Shown: one piece after another, positions 16,759-25,717 of the stretch
How positions within the stretch are numbered: the stretch's first letter is position 1
Layout: each line of letters begins with the position of its first letter
DNA from: Methanococcus aeolicus Nankai-3
Lineage (GTDB): Archaea; AGJL01; Methanococci; Methanococcales; Methanococcaceae
Direction: 5' to 3'
DNA: 64,000 nucleotides
Assembly: GCF_000017185.1 (NCBI RefSeq)
Contig: NC_009635.1
Location: forward strand, 124,001-188,000
Notes under the pieces: generated by a model
Told to the model about the DNA's origin: nothing
Database searches by the model: none
The model's input: the letters and a program-made list of their open reading frames with translations, nothing else
Translations under genes and position numbers: made by a program

Positions 16759-17442
16759 TTAATCTATTAAATCCAATCCTTCTTCTATTTTTAACATCTC
16801 TGGTCCTGTGGTATCTCCGCCAATCACTGCACCATTTGAATTTGCTACAATACATGCACCAACCGAAGGAGTTCCTTTACTTGCAGTGCCTCTTTCAATA
16901 CATTTGAGTTTTAGAACATCTTTTATTAATTCCAGCTCTTCATCTGTTGTGTCAGGATGCACCAAAGCTCCTTTATTAGTTGCCACACCATTTGAACCAA
17001 CTGTGGGGAGCTCCGCAATATTTTTCGCTACAACTTCCACATCAAAAATATCTTCAAATGTTTTTCTGAAATCGGCTAATTCTTCGGAAATGATACAACC
17101 TTTATCATTAAGTAGGATTAAATTTCCAAATGCTGTATTTTTAGCATTTATTTCTTTAACAATTATGTCAATATCATTTTCTTTTAAAAAATCTGATAAT
17201 ATGGTTTTTTCCCTATTTAATGTAAATGGGGGCAATATTATACCATAAGAATTAGCACAACATAATGCACCAATTAAAGAACTATTTCCAATATTTAATG
17301 CCTTTACTGGAACATCAAGAACTTTCTTAAATTTATTTATTGTGTTTTCCTCAGCAAAATATGGGGCTAATCCAAATTTTTCAGTGGAAAGGGATAGAAC
17401 ACCTATTGTGGATATTCCAGAGATGTATTCTTTTATAATCAT
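16759..17442 (-). CDS. eif6: Translation initiation factor aIF6
   Basis: 227 residues, normal for aIF6, which binds the 50S subunit and blocks premature joining with the 30S. The fivefold pseudo-repeats of the family show as GTASKGTPSVGACIVANSNG, VGSNGVATNKGALVHPD and IGNSSLIGALCCANSYGI. The start is ATG at 17442 (MIIKEYISGISTIGVLS) after GTGAT; the frame is open further upstream, but without a ribosome binding site. It lies between L31e and LX, as in other archaea. Confidence 0.93.
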   Translation of the reverse strand: MIIKEYISGISTIGVLSLSTEKFGLAPYFAEENTINKFKKVLDVPVKALNIGNSSLIGALCCANSYGIILPPFTLNREKTILSDFLKENDIDIIVKEINAKNTAFGNLILLNDKGCIISEELADFRKTFEDIFDVEVVAKNIAELPTVGSNGVATNKGALVHPDTTDEELELIKDVLKLKCIERGTASKGTPSVGACIVANSNGAVIGGDTTGPEMLKIEEGLDLID

Positions 17443-17517
17443 AAGTATCACAAAATTAAAAAATATACAAAATCTAAGATTTTGAATTTTTAGTAAAACT
17501 AAAAATATTAACATTAA

Positions 17518-17769
17518 TTATTTAATTAATGTAGCTATTACCATATCATCTTCTTTTACAACTTTAACTCTGATTCTTGCAGGGATTTTGTTTAAACTTC
17601 TTTCCCATACTTTTTCATTGATTGAGTTGTCTATTTTTATATTGTCTGATTTTGTATGTCTTTTTAAGAAGTCTCTAATTTTTCTCATAGCTCTTGGAGC
17701 TCTCTTTGTTGATGGTGAGTTGTTTGTCACATCTCTTAATGGTATTGTATATATTCTTTCGTCTTCCAT
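17518..17769 (-). CDS. rpl31e: 50S ribosomal protein L31e
   Basis: 83 residues, the normal size. Recognisable stretches are [30 protein letters not shown] and [14 protein letters not shown]. The ATG at 17769 has GAGGTG seven bases upstream, so I prefer it to an upstream in-frame start at 17829. First gene of the L31e-aIF6-LX operon. Confidence 0.94.
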   Translation of the reverse strand: MEDERIYTIPLRDVTNNSPSTKRAPRAMRKIRDFLKRHTKSDNIKIDNSINEKVWERSLNKIPARIRVKVVKEDDMVIATLIK

Positions 17770-18182
17770 TGGTATGCACCTCAAAATTATCGTGTTTTGC
17801 CTTGGTTTTTGTAATTGTAGTTTATACATAAATTGCCTAAACTAATTAATTATAACATTAAATATAAAAAATAATATTTAAACATTATGGTTATATTTTA
17901 AATTTTTAACAGATTATTATCAATTTTTATAATAAACTACATAGTAAAAAAACATTATTTTATAATCTCTAATTCAATATATGTACATAATATATATAAC
18001 TAATGATTTATCAATATCAAACTCGCATAATATAATGTAATAATATATTATATAATCATGTGGTTATTTATATATAAAATTATACCTAAAAACACAACAA
18101 TATATAAAATACAATGCTGAAATATAAAATAATAAAATATCACTTAAAATATAATTAAAAATTAATAAATAATGGTGAAATA
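17770..18182. promoter_or_regulatory. Divergent AT-rich intergenic region between rpl31e and argB
   Basis: About 410 bp of extremely AT-rich DNA between divergent genes. It contains several TATA-like tracts (for example ATTTATATATAAAAT near 18066-18080) and ribosome binding sites at both edges (GGTGA at 18174-18178 for argB). I see no RNA gene, open frame or long repeat in it. It most likely holds the two promoters. Confidence 0.45.
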
Positions 18183-19067
18183 ATGGATAACGCATTAAAA
18201 GCAGAAGTATTAATTGAATCCCTTCCATATATCTGCAAATTTCAAGACCAGAAAATAGTAATTAAATATGGCGGACATGCCATGGTAGATGAAGAGGCTA
18301 AAAGCTGGATAGCAAAAGATGTAGTTCTTTTAAGATTTGTAGGTTTAAATCCTGTTATAATTCACGGAGGCGGTCCTGAAATAAATAAAGCAATGGAAAA
18401 GATGGGAAAAGAACCTGAATTCATACACGGTTTAAGAGTAACAGATGAAGAAACTCTTGATATTGTTAAAATGGTATTAATTGGTAAAATTAATGGAGAC
18501 ATTGTTTCAAAGCTTGGAAAATATGGTGGAAAAGCTGTTGGACTTTCTGGAAAATCTGGACACCTAATATCTGCACGAAAAAAAATACAATATATAATAA
18601 AAGAAGATGAAAAAATAGAGGTAGATTTAGGGAGAGTTGGGGAAGTAGATAGTATAAACACAGAATTAATTGACATACTACTTGAAAAAAAGTATATTCC
18701 AGTAATTTCACCAATTGGCATTGACTCTCAGGCTAATACCTACAATTTAAATGCAGATATTGCGGCCGGAGATATTGCGGGGGCAATTAATGCAAAAAAA
18801 TTAATAATGATAACGGATGTAGATGGCGTAATGGACGATATAAATGACCCTTCAACAATTTATAAAAAATTGACAATATCCCAAGTTGGGGAAATGATTG
18901 ATAAGGGCATTATAAGTGGGGGAATGATTCCAAAAATTGAGGCTTGTGTGAATGCACTTAGAAAAGGGGTGGATAGTGTGCATATTATCAATGGAAAAAT
19001 ACCGCATTCTGTTCTATTAGAGGTTTTTACAGAGGAAGGAATTGGAACAATGATTACAAGAGACTAA
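18183..19067 (+). CDS. argB: Acetylglutamate kinase ArgB
   Basis: 294 residues, typical length. Amino-acid-kinase motifs are present: VIKYGGHAM near the N-terminus, VIIHGGGPEINKAM, VGLSGKSGHLI, and NLNADIAAGDIAGAINAKKLIMITDVDGV. It phosphorylates N-acetylglutamate in arginine synthesis in the cytoplasm. The ATG follows GGTGA with four bases between. It ends just before a TTGGGAGCTCCCAA palindrome at 19088-19101, so it is probably transcribed alone. Confidence 0.94.
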   Translation: MDNALKAEVLIESLPYICKFQDQKIVIKYGGHAMVDEEAKSWIAKDVVLLRFVGLNPVIIHGGGPEINKAMEKMGKEPEFIHGLRVTDEETLDIVKMVLIGKINGDIVSKLGKYGGKAVGLSGKSGHLISARKKIQYIIKEDEKIEVDLGRVGEVDSINTELIDILLEKKYIPVISPIGIDSQANTYNLNADIAAGDIAGAINAKKLIMITDVDGVMDDINDPSTIYKKLTISQVGEMIDKGIISGGMIPKIEACVNALRKGVDSVHIINGKIPHSVLLEVFTEEGIGTMITRD

Positions 19068-19087
19068 TTTTTTATTTTTTTATTTTT

Positions 19088-19101
19088 TTGGGAGCTCCCA
19101 A
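19088..19101. terminator. 14-bp GGAGCTCC palindrome after argB
   Basis: TTGGGAGCTCCCAA follows the argB stop by 20 bp and is preceded by a T-rich stretch (TTTTTTATTTTTTT). Probable transcription end. The rest of the 165-bp gap up to the next gene is AT-rich promoter-like sequence. Confidence 0.4.
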
Positions 19102-19232
19102 TATAAAAATATAAAATCCGCCATAATCTACGATATATTTAAATAATTTAAATAAAATTAATATTAATTAATAATTGTTAATTAATATTTTATTTTTTAG
19201 AAAAATAATCTACTAAATAAAGCGGTGAAAAT

Positions 19233-20237
19233 ATGAATAGATTAAATAAATCTATCTGCATTATTGGAGTTGTTGCTTTAATATTTGGTATATGTTTTGC
19301 AGGTTGCATTGGAGAGCAACAGATGTCAGCAGACCAAATATCTCAAAAAATGCAAGAAAAATACGATTCCATAAATGATATGAGTTGTAATATGGTTATG
19401 ACGGTAGATGTAAATGGAAAACCTGAAAAAATAGAATACACATACAAATATAAAAAACCAAATAAATCATTCATAGAAAATGATGAATTCCTAATGGCAT
19501 CAGATGGAAAAACCTTTTATATGTATGATAAAAATAAAAATGAATATATGACTATGGACGCCCCAAAACAGCAAAATAATAATTATGGAGAAATGATTAA
19601 AAGCATTCTTGAAATGTATAATCCAGAATATGTAGGGGAAGAAAAGATTTCGAATGGGGATTGTTATATATTAAAATTAACTACCAAAAATAAAACCGGC
19701 ACAATAGCCTCATCAACAGGAAATATGAAAATATGGGTTGATAAAGAATATTGGCAACCAATCAAAATAGAATTTAATGGTGGAACAATAGAATATCAAA
19801 ATGTAAAATATAATACTGGACTTGATGACAGTATATTTACGATTACGCCACCAAAAGGAGCAAAATTAATGAATAACAATATACCAAAAAAAATGACAAT
19901 TGAGGAAGCTCAAAAGCAGGTATCATTTACAATATTGATTCCAAAATATACCGGAGACTATGAATTTAATAATGCTATGGTGGCAGGGAATGGAAATAAT
20001 CAAATAATATCTATTACATATACAAAAGGAATTAATGGATTTGTAATAATGGAAGATAACTCAAAACCAATAGATCTTCCAAACTCTGAAAAAGTTATGA
20101 TTGGAGATATTGAAGCCCAATATATTAAAAATATGGGGGCAAATATGCTTACATTTAATAAAGATGGCGTAAATATAGTAATATCTGGAACTTTGGATAA
20201 AGAAGAATTAATAAAAATAGCTAAATCAATGATTTAA
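19233..20237 (+). CDS. Secreted lipoprotein, LolA/DUF4367-like
   Basis: 334 residues. A signal peptide ends in a lipobox (GICFAGC, Cys at about residue 26). Residues about 35-215 look like an outer-membrane lipoprotein-sorting (LolA)-type beta domain (YDSINDMSCNMVMTVDVNGK, KIWVDKEYWQPIKIEF, FTITPPKGAKL). The C-terminal about 100 residues (MTIEEAQKQVSFTILIPKY, ITYTKGINGFVIMED) resemble DUF4367. Archaea have no outer membrane, so the role is unknown; a surface lipid- or peptide-binding role is possible. Start ATG is four bases after GGTGA. It stands alone. Confidence 0.7.
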   Translation: MNRLNKSICIIGVVALIFGICFAGCIGEQQMSADQISQKMQEKYDSINDMSCNMVMTVDVNGKPEKIEYTYKYKKPNKSFIENDEFLMASDGKTFYMYDKNKNEYMTMDAPKQQNNNYGEMIKSILEMYNPEYVGEEKISNGDCYILKLTTKNKTGTIASSTGNMKIWVDKEYWQPIKIEFNGGTIEYQNVKYNTGLDDSIFTITPPKGAKLMNNNIPKKMTIEEAQKQVSFTILIPKYTGDYEFNNAMVAGNGNNQIISITYTKGINGFVIMEDNSKPIDLPNSEKVMIGDIEAQYIKNMGANMLTFNKDGVNIVISGTLDKEELIKIAKSMI

Positions 20238-20457
20238 CTAAATATATTCTTTTTTTAATTTTTTTTAAATTCAATTTACAATTTTTTAATAATGGAGCTC
20301 CCAAATAATTATTTTTTATCCCATATTTTTTCGAAAGCACTATATATTCCAAATAATATATACATATAATATACAAAAATATTTTTTATAATTTAGGAGC
20401 TCCTAAATTTTGGACACTTAAATAACAGACTTTTTAAACATATTAATTGGTGAATAT
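20238..20457. promoter_or_regulatory. Intergenic region with two GGAGCTCC palindromes and archease promoter
   Basis: After the lipoprotein gene comes a long T tract (terminator-like), a GGAGCTCC at about 20295, and a 20-bp perfect palindrome at 20390-20409 centred on GGAGCTCC, about 50 bp before the archease ATG. CTTTTTAAACA (from about 20431) matches a sequence repeated twice upstream of glnA, which suggests a promoter element. Whether the palindrome is an operator or only one of the genome-wide GGAGCTCC sites is open. Confidence 0.4.
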
Positions 20458-20892
20458 ATGTACGAATATTTTGAAACTATGGCAGATATGGGAATAATTG
20501 CAAAAGGAAACACGCTAAATGAAGCATTCTCCGAAAGTGCAAAAGCATTAACTAATTTGATGGTGGATATAAACACCATTGAAAAAAAGATTAAAAAACA
20601 ATTTACAATTAGTTCAGAGGATGAATATAGTTTATTATATGATTTTTTAACAGAATTATTGATATTGATAGATAGTGAATTTTCTTTATTTTGTCAATAT
20701 GATATTGATATTACTGTCCATAAAAATAATGAAAACGAACAAGAATACATATTAAAATGTGTTGCATATGGTGAAGAATTAGATAAAACGAAACACCAAC
20801 CAAAAGAAGAGGTAAAAGCAATAACATACCATAAAATGGAGATTAAAAATGACAATAATGAATATAATATAAGATTCATTGTAGATTTGTGA
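20458..20892 (+). CDS. Archease
   Basis: 144 residues, typical length. The family pattern is visible: YFETMADMGIIAKG at the N-terminus with the conserved Asp, EYSLLYDFLTELLILID, KAITYHKMEI and the C-terminal RFIVDL with the last conserved Asp. Archease activates RtcB, speeding its guanylylation in tRNA splicing and RNA repair; the rtcB gene lies 5 kb downstream on the same strand. GGTGA precedes the ATG by four bases. Confidence 0.9.
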   Translation: MYEYFETMADMGIIAKGNTLNEAFSESAKALTNLMVDINTIEKKIKKQFTISSEDEYSLLYDFLTELLILIDSEFSLFCQYDIDITVHKNNENEQEYILKCVAYGEELDKTKHQPKEEVKAITYHKMEIKNDNNEYNIRFIVDL

Positions 20893-21073
20893 TTTATATA
20901 TTCATATGGGAGCTCCTGTTCCATCTAAATTCTATAAATCATTTTACTAAATCAGCAAATATCTGCATTCCAATGTATTGGAAGGACTTCGTCCAGTATA
21001 TTGTATTATGCAGGTTGGGGGGGCATATATTTTGGAAGATATCATAACTGATAAGATAATATCGGGGGGTAAT

Positions 21074-22009
21074 ATGAACATCCGCACAATAATATCGGCC
21101 ACAATACATAATCAAGTATCAAAATTAATTGGAATATATGGCTGGATAAGTTTTATATTATATGCTATCATTAGTTGTGGATTAATATTTTATTTTGGGA
21201 TTAGGTACAAAATAAATGGAATATTTGATAGCCCCATAAACAGAAAAATAATCGGATTAATAATTGTAATTAATTTAATTATATTGATTACTACTTCAAT
21301 ACATATTGGGGGAATTTCAATGGGCCTTCTATCGGCATATATTATGTTGTTAATTAGTGCAGTTATTTATTTTATAATATTGGGAGGAATACTTGCAGGA
21401 TATGAACTTATAATATTATTTGGATTATTGGGAATGTTTTCAGGAGTAAAAATTAATATATTATTAATGGCATTATTTGGTGCAATCGTTAGAAATATTA
21501 TACTAATTATAATCACCGATATTGCAAAATCAAAATATAAAATGGCATATATCCATATGAGACGATTTAAATTTGGAAAGGCAATTTATTATTTAAATCA
21601 ATCTAAAAATCTATTAAAAATTTATTCTCATCCAAATTACGAATCTTCAATGAGTTCATTAGATATTAACTTAATGTTTCCATCAAGTATGTTATCTGGA
21701 GAATTTAAGAATATTAAATGTAAAATATTGCCTCCATATTTTAATGAAAAATTAGGAATGAAGTTAGAAATGATGGAAGATGCGCTACTTCAAATAATTG
21801 ATGCGGAAAATAGTTTTAAAAATAGAAAATGGAATGATGCAAGGTACAAATATAATAAAATAATCAATAAATACCCCAACTTAAAAAAGATGCTGTATGG
21901 AAGGCTAAAAATGGCTAAATTAAAATATGATAAACAATGTGAAAATGAAATTAACATGGTATTGGATAGATTTAAGAAAAATGAAAATAAAAAAAGAAAT
22001 AGAGAATAA
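21074..22009 (+). CDS. Unrecognised integral membrane protein with soluble C-terminal domain
   Basis: 311 residues from the ATG at 21074, which follows GGGGGGTAAT; the frame is open from 20978 but that part has no ribosome binding site and includes a GGAC-TTC-GTCC hairpin. Four or five membrane helices occupy about residues 18-155 (GWISFILYAIISCGLIFYFG, IIGLIIVINLIILITTSIHI, GLLSAYIMLLISAVIYFIIL, NILLMALFGAIVRNIILIII). Residues 160-311 are soluble, helical and rich in Lys and Tyr, with a tetratricopeptide-like feel (KFGKAIYYLNQSKNLLKIY, NRKWNDARYKYNKIINKYP). I do not recognise the family. Confidence 0.6.
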   Translation: MNIRTIISATIHNQVSKLIGIYGWISFILYAIISCGLIFYFGIRYKINGIFDSPINRKIIGLIIVINLIILITTSIHIGGISMGLLSAYIMLLISAVIYFIILGGILAGYELIILFGLLGMFSGVKINILLMALFGAIVRNIILIIITDIAKSKYKMAYIHMRRFKFGKAIYYLNQSKNLLKIYSHPNYESSMSSLDINLMFPSSMLSGEFKNIKCKILPPYFNEKLGMKLEMMEDALLQIIDAENSFKNRKWNDARYKYNKIINKYPNLKKMLYGRLKMAKLKYDKQCENEINMVLDRFKKNENKKRNRE

Positions 22010-22094
22010 AATAAATATATAAAATCCTAAAAGGAGTTTATTCAAAAGCAGAGCTTTTGTATAAAAAATAAATTAAAAAATACGGGTATAAAAT

Positions 22095-24521
22095 ATGAAT
22101 ATAACTCACCCACTTATAAAACCAAATACGATGGAAGCACGAATATATCAGCAAACTATGGTGGCAAATGCCCTTAGAAAAAATACGCTATGCGTATTGG
22201 GGACAGGATTGGGAAAAACTGCCATAGCAACTCTTACAATTGCGGGAATATTGTCAAAAAACAATAATAAAAATATAAATAAAAAAGTCCTAATTATAGC
22301 TCCGTCTCGTCCATTGGTAGAACAACATTACAATAGTTTAAAAACTTTTTTAAATATTCCGGAGGATAAGATAGTTGTTTTAACTGGAAAAATAGCTCCT
22401 GCAAAGAGGCAAAAGATATGGGAAGAAGGGAAAATATTTATTGCAACCCCTCAAATTGTGGAAAATGATATTGTGGCAAATAGGGTAAATACTGATGACT
22501 TTGCCCTATTAATCGCCGATGAGGCACACCACACCACAGGAAATCATTCTTATTCTTTTGTAGCTTCGGTATTTAGGAATAAGTCCCATATATTGGGATT
22601 AACAGCTTCCCCGGGCTCAAATATTGAGAAAATATTGGAAGTATGTAAAAATTTAGGTATTGAGCATGTGGAAATAAGAACAATAGATGATATTGATGTT
22701 AAAGAGTATGTTCAAACAGTGAAATTACGACCTATTAAAGTGGAGCTCCCAAAAGAATTTGCTGAATGTATAAATTTATTAAAACAGGCCCAAATGGAAC
22801 GACTGAAAATATTAAGAGACCATAAAATAATTTATTCCACCAATGTAAATAAAACAGAATTATTACAGCTTCAAAAAAGAATTATGGTAATTGAAGATAA
22901 TTCTAAATATGAACTAATAAAAATAGCCTCCGAAGCAATAAAATTAGATTATGCCATTGAAACCCTTGAATGCCAGGGAAAAGAGGCATTTTTAAATTAT
23001 TATGAACGGTTAAGTAGTCAGGACACAAAATCGGCAAAAGCCATAATTAAAGATTCAAAAGTTTTAAAGGTGGCATATTCATTAAGAACTACTGAATTAG
23101 AGCACCCAAAAACTGAAAAACTTTTGGAAGTTGTAAATGATGTATTGAATAAAGAAGAAGGAAAAAAAGAAAAAAAGAACACTAAAAAAAAGAACACTAA
23201 TAATACCAACAATATTGATAATAATAATAAAACAATAATATTTGCCCAATATCGGGACACAGTAGAAAAGATAGTAAATTTATTAAATTCAAACGGAATA
23301 CAGGCAATACCTTTTGTAGGGCAATCTAATAAAGACGGAAAAGGAATGTCTCAGAAAAAACAAATTGAGGCAGTTGAAAAATTTAAAAATGACCCCGCCG
23401 TAAATGTTTTGGTCTCTACCAGCGTATCTGAGGAGGGTATAGATATAATGAGTGTAAATTTCGTTATATTTTATGAGCCGGTGCCTTCTGAAATAAGATT
23501 TATACAACGGCGAGGTAGGGCATCTCGTGGGGAAGGGGGGGAGTGTATTGTATTAATTACAAAAGATAGCCGTGATGAGGGATATTACTGGTCAGCCCTA
23601 AATAAAGAGCGGAAAATGAAAAGAATTTTAAAAGATATGCAAAAAATATTAAATGAGAAATTAAACGAGGAAAATGCACATAAATATATAATTGAGGATA
23701 AAAATACGATAGATTATCATATAAATAAAGAAAATAATAAGATGGCAGAAAAAGAAAATAACAAAATAGGCGATACAAATGGTAAAATATCTATTGAAGA
23801 AGATTGTAAAAATAATGTTAAAAAGGAAATTAAAGAAAATATTAACGAGATAATAGAAAATAAAAATAATATCGTACTGTCGAATAAATGTTCCACAAAA
23901 CCAGTTAAAATAATAGTGGATAGCAGGGAAAAAATAATAAGTAGATATATTTATGATAAAGCAGATTTGGAGTTTAAAGCCCTTGATAATGGGGATTTTA
24001 TATTAAGTGATAGAGTAATAGTGGAGCGAAAAACAGCCGAAGATTTAGAGGGCTCCATAATTGATAAAAGATTATTCAAACAATTGAAAGATTTAAAAAA
24101 ATATGAAAGACCGATTTTAATTGTGGAGGGCAATGATTATTTTAGATTGTCCGAAAAAATAATAAATGGAACTATGGTTTCTATAATGTTGGATTTTAAC
24201 ATACCTGTAATTTTTACGAAAGATATGGAAGAGACGGCGAATATATTAATAAAAATGGCAGAACGGGAGCAGTTGCGGGATAAAAGAACAATATCCATAA
24301 GGACAGGAAAAAAACCAATGTCTTTAAAAGAAAGACAAAGATTTATAGTTGAAAGTTTTCCAGATATTGGAGCTCTCATGGCCGAAAATTTACTTATAAA
24401 ATTTGGCACAATTGAAAATATTGTTAAGGCATCTGTGGAGGAGCTCCGAGAGGTTGAAGGCATAGGGGAGATAACAGCTAAAAAAATAAAATCAGTTCTT
24501 ACAGAAAAATATGAGAAATAA
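22095..24521 (+). CDS. hef: Hef: fused DEAH helicase and XPF-type nuclease
   Basis: 808 residues. N-terminal SF2 helicase: Walker A GTGLGKTAIA (about 36-45), DEAH box LLIADEAHH (about 139-147), motif VI QRRGRASRGEGG (about 473-484). A C-terminal XPF/ERCC4 nuclease domain starts near 595 (VKIIVDSREKIIS) with the catalytic ERKTAED near 645, followed by two helix-hairpin-helix motifs (residues about 745-805, GTIENIVKASVEELREVEGIG). Hef processes stalled replication forks. Two low-complexity Lys/Asn/Glu-rich linkers lie at about 355-378 and 525-590; these vary between species. The ribosome binding site is weak. Confidence 0.93.
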   Translation: MNITHPLIKPNTMEARIYQQTMVANALRKNTLCVLGTGLGKTAIATLTIAGILSKNNNKNINKKVLIIAPSRPLVEQHYNSLKTFLNIPEDKIVVLTGKIAPAKRQKIWEEGKIFIATPQIVENDIVANRVNTDDFALLIADEAHHTTGNHSYSFVASVFRNKSHILGLTASPGSNIEKILEVCKNLGIEHVEIRTIDDIDVKEYVQTVKLRPIKVELPKEFAECINLLKQAQMERLKILRDHKIIYSTNVNKTELLQLQKRIMVIEDNSKYELIKIASEAIKLDYAIETLECQGKEAFLNYYERLSSQDTKSAKAIIKDSKVLKVAYSLRTTELEHPKTEKLLEVVNDVLNKEEGKKEKKNTKKKNTNNTNNIDNNNKTIIFAQYRDTVEKIVNLLNSNGIQAIPFVGQSNKDGKGMSQKKQIEAVEKFKNDPAVNVLVSTSVSEEGIDIMSVNFVIFYEPVPSEIRFIQRRGRASRGEGGECIVLITKDSRDEGYYWSALNKERKMKRILKDMQKILNEKLNEENAHKYIIEDKNTIDYHINKENNKMAEKENNKIGDTNGKISIEEDCKNNVKKEIKENINEIIENKNNIVLSNKCSTKPVKIIVDSREKIISRYIYDKADLEFKALDNGDFILSDRVIVERKTAEDLEGSIIDKRLFKQLKDLKKYERPILIVEGNDYFRLSEKIINGTMVSIMLDFNIPVIFTKDMEETANILIKMAEREQLRDKRTISIRTGKKPMSLKERQRFIVESFPDIGALMAENLLIKFGTIENIVKASVEELREVEGIGEITAKKIKSVLTEKYEK

Positions 24522-24547
24522 ATAACAAAAGGTGTGTGTGATACTAT

Positions 24548-25204
24548 ATGATTTGTATTCCAGTAATTGATAAAAATATAAATGATGCTTTAAAAAGTGC
24601 AGAAGAGGCTTTAAAAGTAGCCGATATAGTGGAATTTAGGGCAGACCTACTTGAAAGCGTAGATAAACAAGATATAGAAAAAATGGCAAAATATCCTTCA
24701 ATAATTACAATTAGGGCAGATTGGGAAGGTGGAGAATATACTGGAGATAATAATAAAAGAATAGAGTTATATAAAACAGCAATTGAAAATAATGTAAAAT
24801 TCATAGATATTGAATTAAAGGAAGAAAAAAATAAAGAACTTGTTGAATTTAGAAATAAAATAGGCTCAAAAACTAAAATTATTGTATCATATCATGATTT
24901 TGAAAAAACTCCATCTAAACAGGATTTAATGGAAATTGTGGAGAAAGAGTTAAAAATTGGAGATATTGCTAAATTTGCCACAATGGCACAAAATAAAAAT
25001 GATTTATTAAAGATTTTTGCAGTAATTAGTATTTATGAAGGCAAAATAATTGGTATAGGAATGGGAGAAGTTGGTAAATTAACGAGAATAATCGGGGTCG
25101 AATTAGGTTCAATTTTAACCTTTGCATCTATGGAGGGCAGGAGCTCCGCACCCGGTCAGGTTGATGTTGTTAAGTTGAAGAAAATATGGGAGCTCCTGAA
25201 ATAA
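24548..25204 (+). CDS. aroD: 3-dehydroquinate dehydratase, type I (AroD)
   Basis: 218 residues, typical for the archaeal type I enzyme of the shikimate pathway. Visible are [19 protein letters not shown], the His of [11 protein letters not shown] and the Schiff-base Lys in [11 protein letters not shown], plus the substrate-binding loop [10 protein letters not shown]. It acts in the cytoplasm. The ATG follows a GGTGTGTGTGAT run. It ends one base before the convergent DUF371 gene. Confidence 0.93.
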
Positions 25205-25615
25205 TTATAATATAATTATCTTAAAAATTAAATTTTCTCCTTTTTTTAATCTTTCCACAATTTCACGATTTAAATCATTTGCACTTTTATCCGCATTTAT
25301 AATCAGCGTTCTCGGACATATAAAATTACTTTTTCTTATTACTATATCGGTTGGATGATTTAAAATTAAATCCTTATGCCCCTTTCCTACTATGGTTTCT
25401 TTTAAATCCCCGACAATAATTTCTACAATAATTTTATCGGAGCTCCGAATTTTTTCCCTAATTTCTTCCGAAAAATCAACCATAGATTTATCAATATTTA
25501 TGCCAACAATGCAATCCCCCGTTGGTGTTAAATAAGGCTCTTTTGTAATTTCCAATGTTGTTTTGTGGGTTGCATTTATATTTTTATGTCCTGTTCCAAC
25601 TATTGTAATTTCCAA
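25205..25615 (-). CDS. DUF371 conserved archaeal protein
   Basis: 136 residues. The whole protein fits DUF371, a small archaeal beta-rich family: VGTGHKNINATHKTTLEITKE, TPTGDCIVGIN, GKGHKDLILNHPTDIVIRKS and FICPRTLIINADKSANDL. No function is known. The duplicated G-GH pattern (GTGHKNI and GKGHKDL) suggests an internal repeat. It abuts the convergent aroD gene. Confidence 0.82.
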   Translation of the reverse strand: MEITIVGTGHKNINATHKTTLEITKEPYLTPTGDCIVGINIDKSMVDFSEEIREKIRSSDKIIVEIIVGDLKETIVGKGHKDLILNHPTDIVIRKSNFICPRTLIINADKSANDLNREIVERLKKGENLIFKIIIL

Positions 25616-25717
25616 TTATATCACCAATTACCAATATTTATATAATCTTAATACTTATATAGTTTATACTTTTTTTATAATTATTTTGTTTATTCATATT
25701 TATTGGTAGGTGAGATT

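Noticed and set aside
23160-23235. Interruption or frameshift in hef at the Lys/Asn-rich stretch
   Set aside because: The frame is continuous and both helicase and nuclease motifs are intact; it is a low-complexity linker.
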